The translations under genes were made by a program, and so were the position numbers. From Porphyrobacter sp. ULC335 (GTDB taxonomy: Bacteria; Pseudomonadota; Alphaproteobacteria; Sphingomonadales; Sphingomonadaceae), in NCBI RefSeq assembly GCF_025917005.1, contig NZ_CP078091.1, forward strand, positions 2,604,001 to 2,668,000: DNA of 64,000 nucleotides, written 5' to 3'. Each line of letters opens with the position of its first letter. Position 1 is the first letter of the stretch. Positions 7,168 to 16,674 of this stretch are shown piece by piece. The notes below the pieces were generated by a model. The model saw only the letters and a list, made by a program, of their open reading frames with translations, was not told the origin of the DNA and searched no databases.

Positions 7168-8360
7168 CGCTCGAACAGGCTCACCAGTTCGACATGGGTC
7201 GACCAGCGGAACTGGCCTACCGGACGCAGTTTCGAGAGCTTGAAACCCGCTCCGGCCAGCACCGCTGCATCGCGCGCCCAGCTTGATGGGTTGCAACTGA
7301 CATAGACCACCCGCGACACAGTGCTTGCCGCGATTTCAGCAACTTGCGCCCGCGCTCCGGCACGCGGCGGGTCGAGCAGCACGGCGTCGAAACGGTTCAA
7401 TTCGTCAGGCTGGAGCGGAGACCGGAACAGGTCGCGGTGCAGCGCCAGCACTGTTCCCCCCGCCCTCGGCCCGGCGGCCTTGCAGGCGAGGTGCGCGGCG
7501 CGCTCAGCCTCGACAGCCAGCACCTTGCGCCCGTCGCGAAGCCCAAACGCGAAGGTGCCAAGCCCCGCAAAGAGATCGACCACGATCCGCGCGCCCACGA
7601 ACCATTCGGCGGCATCGGCGACCATGCGGTTCTCCGCATCCGCGGTGGCTTGCAGGAATGCGCCCGGCGGCAGGCCGACCGGCACGCCTGCCAGCGTCAC
7701 CGTCACCGGCTCGGGCTCCCATACCGTCTCCGGACCGTAGCCCTGATCGAAAGAAAGCCGCGCAAGCGCTTGATCGCGTGCAAAATCCAGCGCCGCTTCA
7801 GTCGGGCCCAAGCCTTCGAGAGGGAATTGCGAGATGCTCGCCTCGACCCCCTGATCGGCCAAAGTCAGATCAATGCCCACCATGGCCTTGGGCCCATGCG
7901 CCGCCACAAACCGGCGCAAGGGCGGGATCAGTGCGGCCAGTCGCGGGTGAAGCACCGGGCATTCCGCCAGATCGACGACACGGTGCGACCCGCCCTCGCG
8001 ATAGCCGAGCACCGCGCCCTTGGCCGTGCGAAGCCCGTGCAGCCCCGCGCGGCGGCGGGCATGGGGCGGGGAAAGGTGGACGGGAAGCAGTTCGCCCGGC
8101 TCCAGCCCCTGCCCCCGCGCGGCATGGACCACCCGGTCGCGCACAAAATCGGTCAGCGCGGCATCGTCGACATGCTGCAACAGACAGCCGCCACATGTGT
8201 TGAAATGGCGGCAGGCGGGCGCAATGTGGTGCGGGCCGGGCGTGATCGCGCCGCTCTCGTCCACCATGTCGCGCGGCACTGCCCCTGCGATGTGGCGGCC
8301 AGAGGCGGTCACGCCGTCGCCCTTGGCGGCGAGGCGGATAATGGGTTCAGGAAGGGTCAC
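7164..8360 (-). CDS. RNA (uracil-5-)-methyltransferase, TrmA/RlmD family
   Basis: The product is 398 aa when started at the GTG at 8360, which overlaps the nnr stop as GTGA. A cysteine cluster C-x5-CGGC plus a later Cys (ECPVLHP) would hold a 4Fe-4S cluster as in RlmD/RumA. The SAM-binding motif is VVDLFAGLGTFAF, followed by LLDPPRAGA and the catalytic-cysteine loop YVSCNPSSWARD. The N-terminal TRAM-like part is short. The family makes 5-methyluridine in 23S rRNA or tRNA; which one is not decided by the sequence. Confidence 0.9.
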   Translation of the reverse strand: MTLPEPIIRLAAKGDGVTASGRHIAGAVPRDMVDESGAITPGPHHIAPACRHFNTCGGCLLQHVDDAALTDFVRDRVVHAARGQGLEPGELLPVHLSPPHARRRAGLHGLRTAKGAVLGYREGGSHRVVDLAECPVLHPRLAALIPPLRRFVAAHGPKAMVGIDLTLADQGVEASISQFPLEGLGPTEAALDFARDQALARLSFDQGYGPETVWEPEPVTVTLAGVPVGLPPGAFLQATADAENRMVADAAEWFVGARIVVDLFAGLGTFAFGLRDGRKVLAVEAERAAHLACKAAGPRAGGTVLALHRDLFRSPLQPDELNRFDAVLLDPPRAGARAQVAEIAASTVSRVVYVSCNPSSWARDAAVLAGAGFKLSKLRPVGQFRWSTHVELVSLFER

Positions 8361-9745
8361 AGGCAGGCCGCTAGCGCCTCCGGCACCCTTTCGGCAAGCT
8401 GCGATGGCGTGAAGGCGGCTCCGGCCCGCCGCGCGGCCTCTCCGTGGAGCCACAGCGCCTCGCAAGCGGCGGTGAAGGGATCGGCGCCCGTCGCCATGCG
8501 GCTCGCCGCGATCCCCGCAAGCACATCGCCCGTCCCGGCGACCGAAAGCCAGCTCGTGGCAGGCGGAGCAAGCGCGAGGCGGCCGTCAGGCCCAGCCACC
8601 ACACTGTCCGGCCCCTTGGCGAGCACAACCATCCCGCTCACTCTGGCAAGCGCCAGAGCCCGCTCGCGCCGCCCTTCCGCGATGATCCCGAAGCTGCGGC
8701 ACAGGGTCTCAAGCTCGCCATCATGCGGGGTGGCGAGGATCGGCAGGTCACGGGCAAGCATGGAAGGCGCGAGAAGCATCAGCGCATCGGCATCGAGGAC
8801 CAGCGCCGGGGCCTGCCGAAGCGCAGCCTTGAGCGAAGCCTGTGCCGCATCGTCCCGCCCCAGGCCCGGCCCGATCAGGACAGCGGCAAGGCGCGGATCG
8901 GCGAGCGCTTCGGCCAGCGGCGCGGTGTCGGTCACAACATCGGGCGGCGTGCGCGGGTCTGCCTCGCGGGCGAAGAGCTTCACATAGCCCGCCCCGGCGT
9001 GCTGCGCGGAGGCGGCAGCCAGCAGGCTCGCACCCGGCATAGCGCCAGTGACTATGCCGAGCAGCCCCCGCCGGTACTTGTGGCTGTCCGTCGCGGGCAG
9101 AGTGCAGCGCGGGCGCGCCACAAGCTGCGCTGCGCCTGCGACAGGTGCGATGCCGATCGGCACACACCGCAGCTGCCCCATCAGCTTGCGGCCCGGCAGG
9201 TTCCAATGCGCATACTTCCATGCGCCCAGCGCCAGGGTCAGGTCAAAGGCGGGCAGCCGCTCGTTGAGCACCGCTCCGCTGTCGCTAGCGACGCCCGAGG
9301 GGAGATCGACGGCGACCTTGAAGCGGTGACGGGCGGCCAGATCGCGCAGCAGCAGCGCGTGTTCAGCCACCAGCGGACGCGCAAGACCCGAACCGAACAG
9401 GCAATCGACGAACACATCGCCTTCCACCCCGCCCGAAGTGCTGACCGCCCCGCCCCAGCGCCGCTGCGCCTCCTTTGCGGCATCGGTGGCAGGATCAAGC
9501 GGCGCAACGACAGTCACCGCATTCCCCGCCTCGCGCAGGCGCCGGGCAATGACATATCCGTCTCCGCCGTTGTTACCGGGGCCGCACAGCACAGTGACCG
9601 CACGACCTGCGGCGACCCGGCGGATCCACTCGGCCGCACCGCCCGCGGCGGTCTCCATCAGGTCGGATACAGAGGTCCCCGCGTCGAACAGCGCCTGCTC
9701 GGCGGCGCGCATCTGGGCAGCGGTGAAGATCTGCGCGTCAGCCAC
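8357..9745 (-). CDS. nnr: Bifunctional NAD(P)H-hydrate epimerase/dehydratase
   Basis: The product is 462 aa and repairs damaged (hydrated) NADH and NADPH. The N-terminal YjeF epimerase half carries GPGNNGGDGYVIARRL. The C-terminal ADP/ATP-dependent dehydratase half carries GIVTGAMPGAS, GPGLGRDD and the phosphate-binding AGTGDVLAG with the catalytic Asp. Its length matches the fused bacterial enzyme. The start codon is a GTG at 9745 that overlaps the preceding lipoprotein stop by 8 bp, and the stop overlaps the methyltransferase start. Confidence 0.95.
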   Translation of the reverse strand: MADAQIFTAAQMRAAEQALFDAGTSVSDLMETAAGGAAEWIRRVAAGRAVTVLCGPGNNGGDGYVIARRLREAGNAVTVVAPLDPATDAAKEAQRRWGGAVSTSGGVEGDVFVDCLFGSGLARPLVAEHALLLRDLAARHRFKVAVDLPSGVASDSGAVLNERLPAFDLTLALGAWKYAHWNLPGRKLMGQLRCVPIGIAPVAGAAQLVARPRCTLPATDSHKYRRGLLGIVTGAMPGASLLAAASAQHAGAGYVKLFAREADPRTPPDVVTDTAPLAEALADPRLAAVLIGPGLGRDDAAQASLKAALRQAPALVLDADALMLLAPSMLARDLPILATPHDGELETLCRSFGIIAEGRRERALALARVSGMVVLAKGPDSVVAGPDGRLALAPPATSWLSVAGTGDVLAGIAASRMATGADPFTAACEALWLHGEAARRAGAAFTPSQLAERVPEALAACL

Positions 9746-10097
9746 CAGGTTTCGGCGCCATCAGGTCGGCTTGCAGCATGTATCTATCACCGCCGATGCC
9801 GATGGTCAGCGTGCTTTCGGCATATTCGACCCGCGCCTGCTCCGCCCCGTCGGCAGCCTCGAGCCAGCGTTCGTCTCCGGTGGCCCTTAGGCGATGGAAC
9901 GAGCCGTCAGGGTTCCAAAGCACCACGAAACGGGTGCCACCCTCTGCCGAAACTTCGGCCGTGCATTGCGCGCTGAACTCATCCACGCCCGCAGGCGCGC
10001 AATCGACCTTCGTCCCCGGGGGCGGCGGGCTTTCCGGGGCGCCGCATGCCGGGAGCAGAACGAAGGCTGCCAGCGTGCTAGATATCCGCAAAGACAT
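9738..10097 (-). CDS. Small hypothetical lipoprotein
   Basis: The product is 119 aa starting at [18 protein letters not shown], a lipoprotein signal with lipobox LPAC ending at Cys18, followed by a proline-rich linker. The rest contains an immunoglobulin-like beta pattern ([35 protein letters not shown]). The frame is open upstream to 10385, but that part is antisense-like coding inside ilvD. The start overlaps the ilvD 3' end by 20 bp and the stop overlaps nnr by 8 bp, so it is probably made from the ilvD transcript. No function is recognised. Confidence 0.75.
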   Translation of the reverse strand: MSLRISSTLAAFVLLPACGAPESPPPPGTKVDCAPAGVDEFSAQCTAEVSAEGGTRFVVLWNPDGSFHRLRATGDERWLEAADGAEQARVEYAESTLTIGIGGDRYMLQADLMAPKPGG

Positions 10098-11799
10098 GGG
10101 TTTCCGCCTTGGCGCCGGGATGGGTGATCGCGCCATAGCGTGCCAAGCCGACGACCTGCTGGTATCGCCACAGGGCGCCCGACTGGTAGTTGTTGGTGCG
10201 CGGCTGCCACGCCTTGCGACGCTCGGCGAGCACATCCTCGGCCACTTCGAGTTCGATAGAGCCCGTCTCTGCGTTGATGCTGATGATGTCGCCATCTTCG
10301 ACGAGGGCAATCGGACCGCAGTCCGCCGCTTCCGGGCAGACATGGCCGATGCAGAAGCCGCGCGTCGCGCCGGAGAACCGGCCATCGGTGATCAACGCCA
10401 CCTTCTCGCCCATGCCGAGGCCATAGAGCGCAGCGGTGGTGGAAAGCATCTCGCGCATGCCGGGGCCGCCCTTGGGCCCTTCGTAGCGGATCACGATGAC
10501 GCAGCCCTCGGCAATGTCGCGCTGTTCGACCGCGGCAAAGGCGTCTTCCTCGCAATCGAACACGCGCGCTGGGCCAGAGAACTCGAGCCGCGCCATCCCT
10601 GCGACCTTCACGATTGCGCCATCGGGGGCGAGCGAGCCCTTGAGGCCCACAACACCGCCGGTGGGCGTGATCGGGGTCTTCACATCGTAGAACACCTTCT
10701 GATCGGGGTTCCAGGTGATCTGTTCAAGGTTCTCGCCGATGGTCTTGCCGGTGACGGTGATCGGATTGGGATCGATAAACCCGCCGTCGAGCAACGTCTT
10801 CATTGCCATGTAGACCCCGCCCGCCTCGTGCATATCCTTGGCGACGTACTTACCACCCGGCTTGAGGTCTGCGATGTAAGGCGTTGATTTGAAAACTTCG
10901 GCAACGTCGAACAGATCGAAGTCTATGCCGCATTCGCTCGCCATCGCGGGCAGGTGGAGCGCCGCGTTGGTCGAACCGCCGGTGGCAGCGACGACGCGCG
11001 CGGCGTTCATGAAAGCCTCGCGCGTGCAGATGTCACGCGGGCGCAGGTTGAGCGCAATCAACTCCATCACCTGCTTGCCAGCGGCGACCGCGATATCATC
11101 GCGCGACCTGAACGGTGCGGGCGTCATGTTGCTGTTCGGCAACGACAATCCGATGGCTTCACCGACACAGGCCATGGTGTTGGCCGTGAACTGGCCGCCG
11201 CAGGCGCCATGGCCCGGGCAGGCGACCTTTTCGAGCGCGATCAGCTCGGTCAGGGGGCAATTTCCGGCGGCATATTGCCCGACCGCCTCGAACACATCGA
11301 CCACGGTCACATCATTGCCACGGTGGGTGCCGGGGAGGATCGATCCGCCGTAAACGAAGATGCTCGGCACATTCAGCCGCAGCATCGCCATCATCATCCC
11401 CGGCAGGCTCTTGTCGCAGCCCGCAAAGCCGACAAGCGCGTCATAACAATGGCCGCGCACCGACACCTCGATCGAATCCGCAATGATCTCGCGGCTGATG
11501 AGCGAGGATTTCATGCCCTGGTGGCCCATCGCGATGCCATCGGTCACGGTGATGGTGTTGAACCGGCGCGGGGTGCCGCCGCCTGCGATCACGCCTTCGC
11601 GGCAGATATCGGCCTGCGCGTTCAGGGTGGTGTTGCACGGCGCCGAATCGTTGCCCGCACTCACCACGCCCACGAACGGCGCGGCGATCTCTTCCTCGGT
11701 CATGCCCATCGCGTAGTAATAGGAGCGGTGCGGCGCGCGCTCCGGCCCGACCGAAACGTGGCGGCTGGGGAGCTTCGACTTGTCAAACTTCTGCGACAT
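10078..11799 (-). CDS. ilvD: Dihydroxy-acid dehydratase
   Basis: The product is 573 aa, full length for the IlvD/Edd family. It converts 2,3-dihydroxy acids to 2-keto acids in valine, leucine and isoleucine synthesis. Iron-sulfur ligand cysteines appear in [19 protein letters not shown] and [12 protein letters not shown]. The C-terminal family signature [15 protein letters not shown] is intact. A GGGA ribosome-binding site precedes the ATG. It leads a minus-strand run ilvD-lipoprotein-nnr-RNA methyltransferase with overlapping ends. Confidence 0.97.
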   Translation of the reverse strand: MSQKFDKSKLPSRHVSVGPERAPHRSYYYAMGMTEEEIAAPFVGVVSAGNDSAPCNTTLNAQADICREGVIAGGGTPRRFNTITVTDGIAMGHQGMKSSLISREIIADSIEVSVRGHCYDALVGFAGCDKSLPGMMMAMLRLNVPSIFVYGGSILPGTHRGNDVTVVDVFEAVGQYAAGNCPLTELIALEKVACPGHGACGGQFTANTMACVGEAIGLSLPNSNMTPAPFRSRDDIAVAAGKQVMELIALNLRPRDICTREAFMNAARVVAATGGSTNAALHLPAMASECGIDFDLFDVAEVFKSTPYIADLKPGGKYVAKDMHEAGGVYMAMKTLLDGGFIDPNPITVTGKTIGENLEQITWNPDQKVFYDVKTPITPTGGVVGLKGSLAPDGAIVKVAGMARLEFSGPARVFDCEEDAFAAVEQRDIAEGCVIVIRYEGPKGGPGMREMLSTTAALYGLGMGEKVALITDGRFSGATRGFCIGHVCPEAADCGPIALVEDGDIISINAETGSIELEVAEDVLAERRKAWQPRTNNYQSGALWRYQQVVGLARYGAITHPGAKAETHVFADI

Positions 11800-11841
11800 A
11801 AGATTTCCCGATGAAGGCTATTTGTGAAATGTCCCCTGCCT

Positions 11842-12558
11842 TCAGGTGAGCGCCGACGCAACCCTTTGCGCAATATCTGCCAATATCGCGGCATATCGGG
11901 CTTGATCGGCGGGGGTCTGCATGAGGTCCTGCCGCAGCTCGATTCCGAGGTAGGGCCGCCCCGCCGCCTCGGCATGGCGGTTCATGGTGTAGTTCAGATC
12001 GCGGCCCGAATAGGGGAGGTTGTCGCCGACGTTCAGACCCTCGGCTTCGAGCAGCGGGATAGCGATGCGCGCGGCGCGATCATCGGTGTTGTAGAGCACG
12101 CCGACCTGCCATGGCCGCGGCTCGTCGCGACTGGCAAGGCGCGGGGTGAAGCTGTGGAGCGAGAGGATCAGCTTGGGCTCGGCAGCCGCCAGCCATTGGT
12201 CCAGTGCGCTGTGATAGGGGCGGTGGAACCGGCTCAGCCGCGCCTCGCGGTCCGCGCCGACATTGCCGGGGATCGGGTGGCCGTCGCTGGCTTCGGGGAC
12301 GAGGCCGGGGGCGGTTTCCTCACGGTTGAGATCGCAGACGAGGCGGCTGACAGCGGCAATGTGGGCGGGGATGGCGTGGTCGCGGGCGAGGTGTTCAGCG
12401 ATGGCCTCGGTGCCAATGTCGACCGCGATATGCTCGCCCAGCAGGTGCGCGGGGATGCCGAGGGCGATGTCTGCAGGCACGTGGTTCGAGGCATGGTCGG
12501 CAGTGCAGACGATCCCGCCGGGCGAAGGCGTGCCAAGTTGGCGGAAGGCTTCGCTCAT
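11842..12558 (-). CDS. N-formylglutamate amidohydrolase family protein
   Basis: The product is 238 aa starting at MSEAFRQLG. Motifs include TADHASNHVP near the N-terminus, SRLVCDLNREETAPGL, LSLHSFTPRL and GIELRQDL, the pattern of the FGase family of zinc-dependent deformylating amidohydrolases. The family acts in histidine degradation, but isolated copies like this one may have other N-acyl amino-acid substrates. The open frame continues upstream to 12810 through a dispersed palindromic repeat; that extension is antisense to ispE or repeat-derived and is excluded. Confidence 0.85.
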   Translation of the reverse strand: MSEAFRQLGTPSPGGIVCTADHASNHVPADIALGIPAHLLGEHIAVDIGTEAIAEHLARDHAIPAHIAAVSRLVCDLNREETAPGLVPEASDGHPIPGNVGADREARLSRFHRPYHSALDQWLAAAEPKLILSLHSFTPRLASRDEPRPWQVGVLYNTDDRAARIAIPLLEAEGLNVGDNLPYSGRDLNYTMNRHAEAAGRPYLGIELRQDLMQTPADQARYAAILADIAQRVASALT

Positions 12559-12568
12559 GCCATCAACT

Positions 12569-12634
12569 CCGTTCGCGTCGAGCGTAGTCGAGAGGCCTGT
12601 GCGGGGTGTCTCGACTTCGCTCGACACGAACGGG
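12569..12634. repeat. Dispersed inverted repeat (TCGAGCGWAGTCGAGA type)
   Basis: Two arms of about 25 bp, starting CCGTTCGCGTCGAGCG at 12569 and ending CTCGACACGAACGGG at 12634, are imperfect inverted copies around a GC-rich spacer. In translation they give the VSSEVE / LSTTLD strings often seen as spurious N-termini in sphingomonad annotations. The element fills the gap between ispE and the amidohydrolase gene and could fold as a transcript hairpin. Confidence 0.75.
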
Positions 12635-12646
12635 AATGAGGATAGC

Positions 12647-13486
12647 TCACCGCAGCCGCCCTGCCATGGTCCACCACCCGGCAGGCATCGCCGCCGCCGC
12701 CGCATCGCGGGCTGCGGGGGTGTCGTAGAGCGCAAAACAGGTCGCGCCCGAGCCAGACATGCGGGCGAGCCAGGGATTGGTGTCTTGCAGGGCAGCGAGC
12801 ACCTCGGCAATCACCGGACAGAGCGTGATGGCGGGGGCTTCGAGGTCGTTCCGCCCTTCGCTCGCGATCCGGCTCGCCGGACCTTCGGGGAGCGCCCCGC
12901 GATCCTGCCTATCCCAAGCTTTGAACACCGGCCCGGTCGACAGCGGCATGCGCGGATTCACCAGCAACACGGGGGTGCCGCGCACATCATCATCTGCTGG
13001 CATCGCAAGTTCCCAGCCCAACCCGGTGCCGATCCGGGTCATACTGACGATACAGGCCCCGATATCCGCGCCCAGATGGTTGCTGGCGATCACCAGTTCT
13101 TTCATGTCACCGTTGCGAACATAGTGCCGATCAAGCAGTCGGATCATTGCTGCGGCATCGGCTGATCCGCCGCCAATCCCGGCGGCCACGGGAAGGTTCT
13201 TTTCGAGACGAATGGCAAGCGGTGGGATCGGAGCCATTCCGGGCCGAACCATGCCGCGCATGAAGTTCAGCGCTTGGAGCACGAGATTGTCCGGCCCGTT
13301 GGAAAGCCCGTCGCCAAATTCGCCCGTGATTGTCAGGCTATCGGCGTCGGCCTCTGCGACCGTCAATTCATCGCCCGCATCGACGAAGGCGAACAGGGTC
13401 TCAAGCTCATGATACCCGTCCTCCCGCCGCCTGCGGACATGCAGCGCGAGGTTGATCTTGGCGTAGGCGGTTTCGGTGAGGGTCAT
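12647..13486 (-). CDS. ispE: 4-diphosphocytidyl-2-C-methyl-D-erythritol kinase
   Basis: The product is 279 aa, a GHMP kinase of the MEP isoprenoid pathway that phosphorylates the 2-hydroxyl of CDP-methylerythritol. It begins with the family signature AYAKINLALHV and R-x-DGYHELETLFAFVD. The ATP-binding loop is LPVAAGIGGGSADAAAM (about 96-112) and a C-terminal GSGATCFALYD glycine motif is present. Length and motifs indicate an intact gene. Confidence 0.96.
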   Translation of the reverse strand: MTLTETAYAKINLALHVRRRREDGYHELETLFAFVDAGDELTVAEADADSLTITGEFGDGLSNGPDNLVLQALNFMRGMVRPGMAPIPPLAIRLEKNLPVAAGIGGGSADAAAMIRLLDRHYVRNGDMKELVIASNHLGADIGACIVSMTRIGTGLGWELAMPADDDVRGTPVLLVNPRMPLSTGPVFKAWDRQDRGALPEGPASRIASEGRNDLEAPAITLCPVIAEVLAALQDTNPWLARMSGSGATCFALYDTPAARDAAAAAMPAGWWTMAGRLR

Positions 13487-13510
13487 TAATTGTCTCAGCT
13501 CTAGGGCTGG

Positions 13511-14041
13511 TTACCCTCGGAAACGGGAGGACATATATGGATGATTGGAGAAGAACTGCACGAGGTCTTCCAAATCCTCGCGACCACCCTCAAGCGTCAT
13601 CGATTTTCTTGGCCATTTGCTTTGCAAGGACCAGAACTTCTCGAAAAAATAGATCGTCAATACGGGGTGACCGCTCGCAAAGTGCAAAGTCCAATAATCG
13701 ATTTCATTGCACCTTGCTGGCTCACGCCTAAGCGCAGGATGGAACTCGATTTGATCGCCGTCTGCACGAACATCTGGTTCGCTGTTGATCATTTTCCAAA
13801 AGGCGGCGATGCCAACCGTAATGCACCAAACAGCAAACATCATCATTAGTATAGTGAAAGCAGTCCATCCTATCGTCTGCTCGATTAGCTTGATGAGCGC
13901 GCCTCCTCGTCGGATACGTGTTCCCAAAAAGTCACTTTCAGATACCCACAGCGGGAGCGCAAGCGTGCTACAGCCTATTACAAATAGAATGAGACCCGTA
14001 ATCGGACCATCCGGAGATCTGTAGATTGCATGATCTTCCAC
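13511..14041 (-). CDS. Hypothetical two-helix membrane protein of low GC
   Basis: The product is 176 aa with a GTG start at 14041. Two hydrophobic helices are clear, at about residues 15-33 (GLILFVIGCSTLALPLWV) and 57-82 (IGWTAFTILMMMFAVWCITVG). They precede a soluble C-terminal half with a beta-rich pattern reminiscent of bacterial PH-like membrane proteins; that resemblance is only a guess. Base composition is close to 50% GC by eye, well below its neighbours, which suggests horizontal acquisition. No clear ribosome-binding site was found. It lies alone between ispE and ETF-QO. Confidence 0.6.
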   Translation of the reverse strand: MEDHAIYRSPDGPITGLILFVIGCSTLALPLWVSESDFLGTRIRRGGALIKLIEQTIGWTAFTILMMMFAVWCITVGIAAFWKMINSEPDVRADGDQIEFHPALRREPARCNEIDYWTLHFASGHPVLTIYFFEKFWSLQSKWPRKSMTLEGGREDLEDLVQFFSNHPYMSSRFRG

Positions 14042-14087
14042 TAATCACCTGCTAAGTGGTTGAGAAGTTTGCTATAGTAATCTTACC

Positions 14088-15737
14088 TCACATATTCGGA
14101 TAGTTCGGCCCGCCGCCGCCTTCCGGCGTCACCCAGTTGATGTTCTGGTTGGGGTCCTTGATGTCGCAGGTCTTGCAGTGGACGCAGTTCTGGGAGTTGA
14201 TCTGGAACTTGGGCTCGCCGGTCTTTTCGTCGGTCAGCCATTCGTAGACGCCCGCCGGGCAATACCGCGCGGAAGGACCGCCGAACACGGCCAGCTCGCT
14301 GTCCTTCTGCAATTCCCAATCCTTCACCTGAAGGTGGCAGGGCTGGTCCTCGGCGTGGTTGGTGTAGCTGTAGGCGACGTTGGTGAGGCGGTCGAAGGTG
14401 ATCACGCCATCGGGCTTGGGGTAATCGATCTTCGGGTAAAGATCGGCGCGGCCGGTATTGGTGTAATCGGCATGGTGCTTCATCGAAATCGGCAGGCCGA
14501 TCTTCAGCGTGCGCATCCACATGTCGATGCCCGCCAGCACCGTGCCGATATCGCCGCCGAACTTGGCGACCGCAGGCTCGGCGTTCTGGACGAGCTTCAG
14601 TTCGGTCGCGATCCAGCTGGAGCGAACGGCTGCGTCGTAATCCATCAGCTCGGTCTTTTCCTGACCCGCCGCGATGGCCGCCGCGATGCTTTCAGCCGCC
14701 AGCATCCCGCTCTTCATCGCGGTGTGGCTGCCCTTGATGCGGGGGACGTTCACAAAGCCCGCCGCGCAGCCGATCAGCGCGCCGCCGGGGAAGGCGAGCT
14801 TGGGCACCGATTGCCAGCCGCCCTCGTTGATCACGCGCGCGCCGTAGCTGACACGCTTGCCGCCTTCGAGATATTCGCGGATCGCCGGATGGTTCTTCCA
14901 GCGTTGGAACTCCTGATAGGGCGAGACCCAGGGGTTCTTGTAATCGAGCGCGGTCACGAAGCCCAACGCCACCTGACCGTTTGCCTGATGGTAGAGGAAG
15001 CCCCCGCCCCAGCTGTCGCTCTCGGTCAGCGGCCAGCCCTGCGTGTGGATAACGCGGCCCGGCTTGTGCTTCTTGGGATCGATATCCCACAATTCCTTGA
15101 TGCCAAGGCCATAGACCTGCGGCTGGCAATTCGCCTCAAGGTCATACTTCGCCTTCATCCGCTTGGTCAGGTTGCCGCGCGCGCCTTCGGCAAAGACGGT
15201 GTACTTGGCGTGGATCTCCATGCCGGGGGTGTAATCGCCCTTGTGGCTGCCATCGGCGGCGACGCCCATGTCCTGGGTGATGACACCGGCGACGCGGCCA
15301 TCCTCGTCGATCATCACGTCCGCAGCGGGGAAGCCGGGGAATACCATCACGCCCAGCCCCTCGGCCTGTTCGGCAAGCCAGCGCGTCAGATTGCCGAGCG
15401 ATCCGGTGTAGCAGCCGTGGTTGCTCATCAGCGGAGGCATGACAGCGTGGGGGATCGAGGTCTTGCCCCCCTTGGAAAGCACCCAGTGCCAGTTATCGGT
15501 CACCGGCGTCTGGGCCATCGGGCAGCCCATATCGCGCCATTCGGGCAGCAGCTCGTCCAAGGCCTTGGGATCGACCACCGCGCCCGACAGGATGTGCGCG
15601 CCGATTTCCGAGCCCTTCTCGAGCACGATCACTTCCAGCTCGGCATTGATCTGCTTCAGACGGATCGCCGCGGAGAGACCTGCCGGGCCACCGCCGACGA
15701 TCACGACGTCGCAGGGCATTGATTCACGTTCGCTCAT
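14088..15737 (-). CDS. Electron-transfer flavoprotein-ubiquinone oxidoreductase
   Basis: The product is 549 aa and passes electrons from ETF (fatty-acid and amino-acid oxidation) to ubiquinone at the inner membrane. It has the FAD dinucleotide fold DVVIVGGGPAGLSAAIRL at the N-terminus, SGAVVDPKALDELLPEW, and a C-terminal 4Fe-4S ligand set CPAGVYEW plus NCVHCKTCDIKDP. The ATG at 15737 has AGGA 8 bases upstream and removes an arginine-rich extension present in the longer frame. Its length fits the family. Confidence 0.96.
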   Translation of the reverse strand: MSERESMPCDVVIVGGGPAGLSAAIRLKQINAELEVIVLEKGSEIGAHILSGAVVDPKALDELLPEWRDMGCPMAQTPVTDNWHWVLSKGGKTSIPHAVMPPLMSNHGCYTGSLGNLTRWLAEQAEGLGVMVFPGFPAADVMIDEDGRVAGVITQDMGVAADGSHKGDYTPGMEIHAKYTVFAEGARGNLTKRMKAKYDLEANCQPQVYGLGIKELWDIDPKKHKPGRVIHTQGWPLTESDSWGGGFLYHQANGQVALGFVTALDYKNPWVSPYQEFQRWKNHPAIREYLEGGKRVSYGARVINEGGWQSVPKLAFPGGALIGCAAGFVNVPRIKGSHTAMKSGMLAAESIAAAIAAGQEKTELMDYDAAVRSSWIATELKLVQNAEPAVAKFGGDIGTVLAGIDMWMRTLKIGLPISMKHHADYTNTGRADLYPKIDYPKPDGVITFDRLTNVAYSYTNHAEDQPCHLQVKDWELQKDSELAVFGGPSARYCPAGVYEWLTDEKTGEPKFQINSQNCVHCKTCDIKDPNQNINWVTPEGGGGPNYPNM

Positions 15738-15864
15738 CGCGCTTTTCCTGATCCTTGTTGGTATTTGCCGCGCGCGCCGCACAGCCTGACGATATGCTTC
15801 ATCCGTTCACTTGCTAACGGGGGCGGGGACAGTCAAGACCCGCGTTAGATAGCATGACCCAGCC

Positions 15865-16674
15865 ATGAGCCGCCCGGACCTGACCTTAGCGCGAGAATTC
15901 GAGGCGGCGCTTGCCTGGTGGCAGGCGGCGGGGGTCGATTGCGACTTCACCGATGACGCTACGGCGTGGTTGGCCGACAAGCCTCTGGATAAAGCTCCGG
16001 CGGCAAACGGAGGCAGTGCCGCAGCGCCGCGCAAACCCTCTGCAACGCCAGCAGCAGGCGGCCAAAGCAAACTCCTCAGCGCACCCGTTTCGCCCGTCGC
16101 TGCGGAAGCGCCGACAGTCCCGCGCCGCGCTCTACTCGGCGATTCGCCGCCCGCCAATCTTGCCGCCTTCCAGCAATGGTGGATGGAAGCTCCTGATCTC
16201 GACACGGCGCGCAGCTTTGCCCGGATTATGCCGCGCGGGCCGGAAGGTGCGGCGCTGATGGTGCTGGTCCCCCACCCTGAGCCGCAGGACAGTGATCGGC
16301 TGCTGTCCGGCCCGCAGGGGCGTCTCCTCGACAATATCCTCGCCGCGATGGGTCTTGATGGCGACGCGGTCTACATTGCCTCAGCACTTCCCTCGCACAC
16401 CCCGATGGCGGATCTCGGCGCGCTGGCGGCGGGCGGGATGGATGCGGTGACGGTGCATCATGTCGGTCTGGTCGCTCCGGCCTGCGTGCTTGCCATGGGC
16501 AACGGCCTTGCCGCGATGCTCGGCGCGTCGCCTGACCAGCCATTACGTGAAATTAACCATGCCGGTCGCAATACTCCGGCAATCGCGAGCGAGACGCTCG
16601 ATGCCCTCATGGAAATGCCCCGGCTCAAGGCCCGGTTCTGGCGGAGATGGATGGAATGGTCGGCCATAAACTGA
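15865..16674 (+). CDS. Uracil-DNA glycosylase-like protein with eroded active-site motifs
   Basis: The product is 269 aa. The region GPQGRLLDNILAAMGLDGDAVYIASALPS (first part about 150-165) and the later VLAMGNGLAAMLG match the UDG family 4/5 core. An alanine/proline-rich linker (about 45-90) separates it from a helical N-terminus. The family 4 motif GEAPG is here VPHPEP, the distal HPS motif is not recognisable, and the four iron-sulfur cysteines are absent. It may therefore be structural or have altered specificity. It overlaps the transglycosylase gene by 19 bp with the start chosen there. Confidence 0.7.
   Translation: MSRPDLTLAREFEAALAWWQAAGVDCDFTDDATAWLADKPLDKAPAANGGSAAAPRKPSATPAAGGQSKLLSAPVSPVAAEAPTVPRRALLGDSPPANLAAFQQWWMEAPDLDTARSFARIMPRGPEGAALMVLVPHPEPQDSDRLLSGPQGRLLDNILAAMGLDGDAVYIASALPSHTPMADLGALAAGGMDAVTVHHVGLVAPACVLAMGNGLAAMLGASPDQPLREINHAGRNTPAIASETLDALMEMPRLKARFWRRWMEWSAIN

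Noticed and set aside
14178..15722. A 514-codon open frame on the plus strand opposite ETF-QO
   Set aside because: It is a mirror of the real gene in high-GC DNA: histidine, arginine and alanine-rich, with no domain or ribosome-binding site. Similar long antisense frames at 8444-9976 and 21665-23455 were dropped for the same reason.
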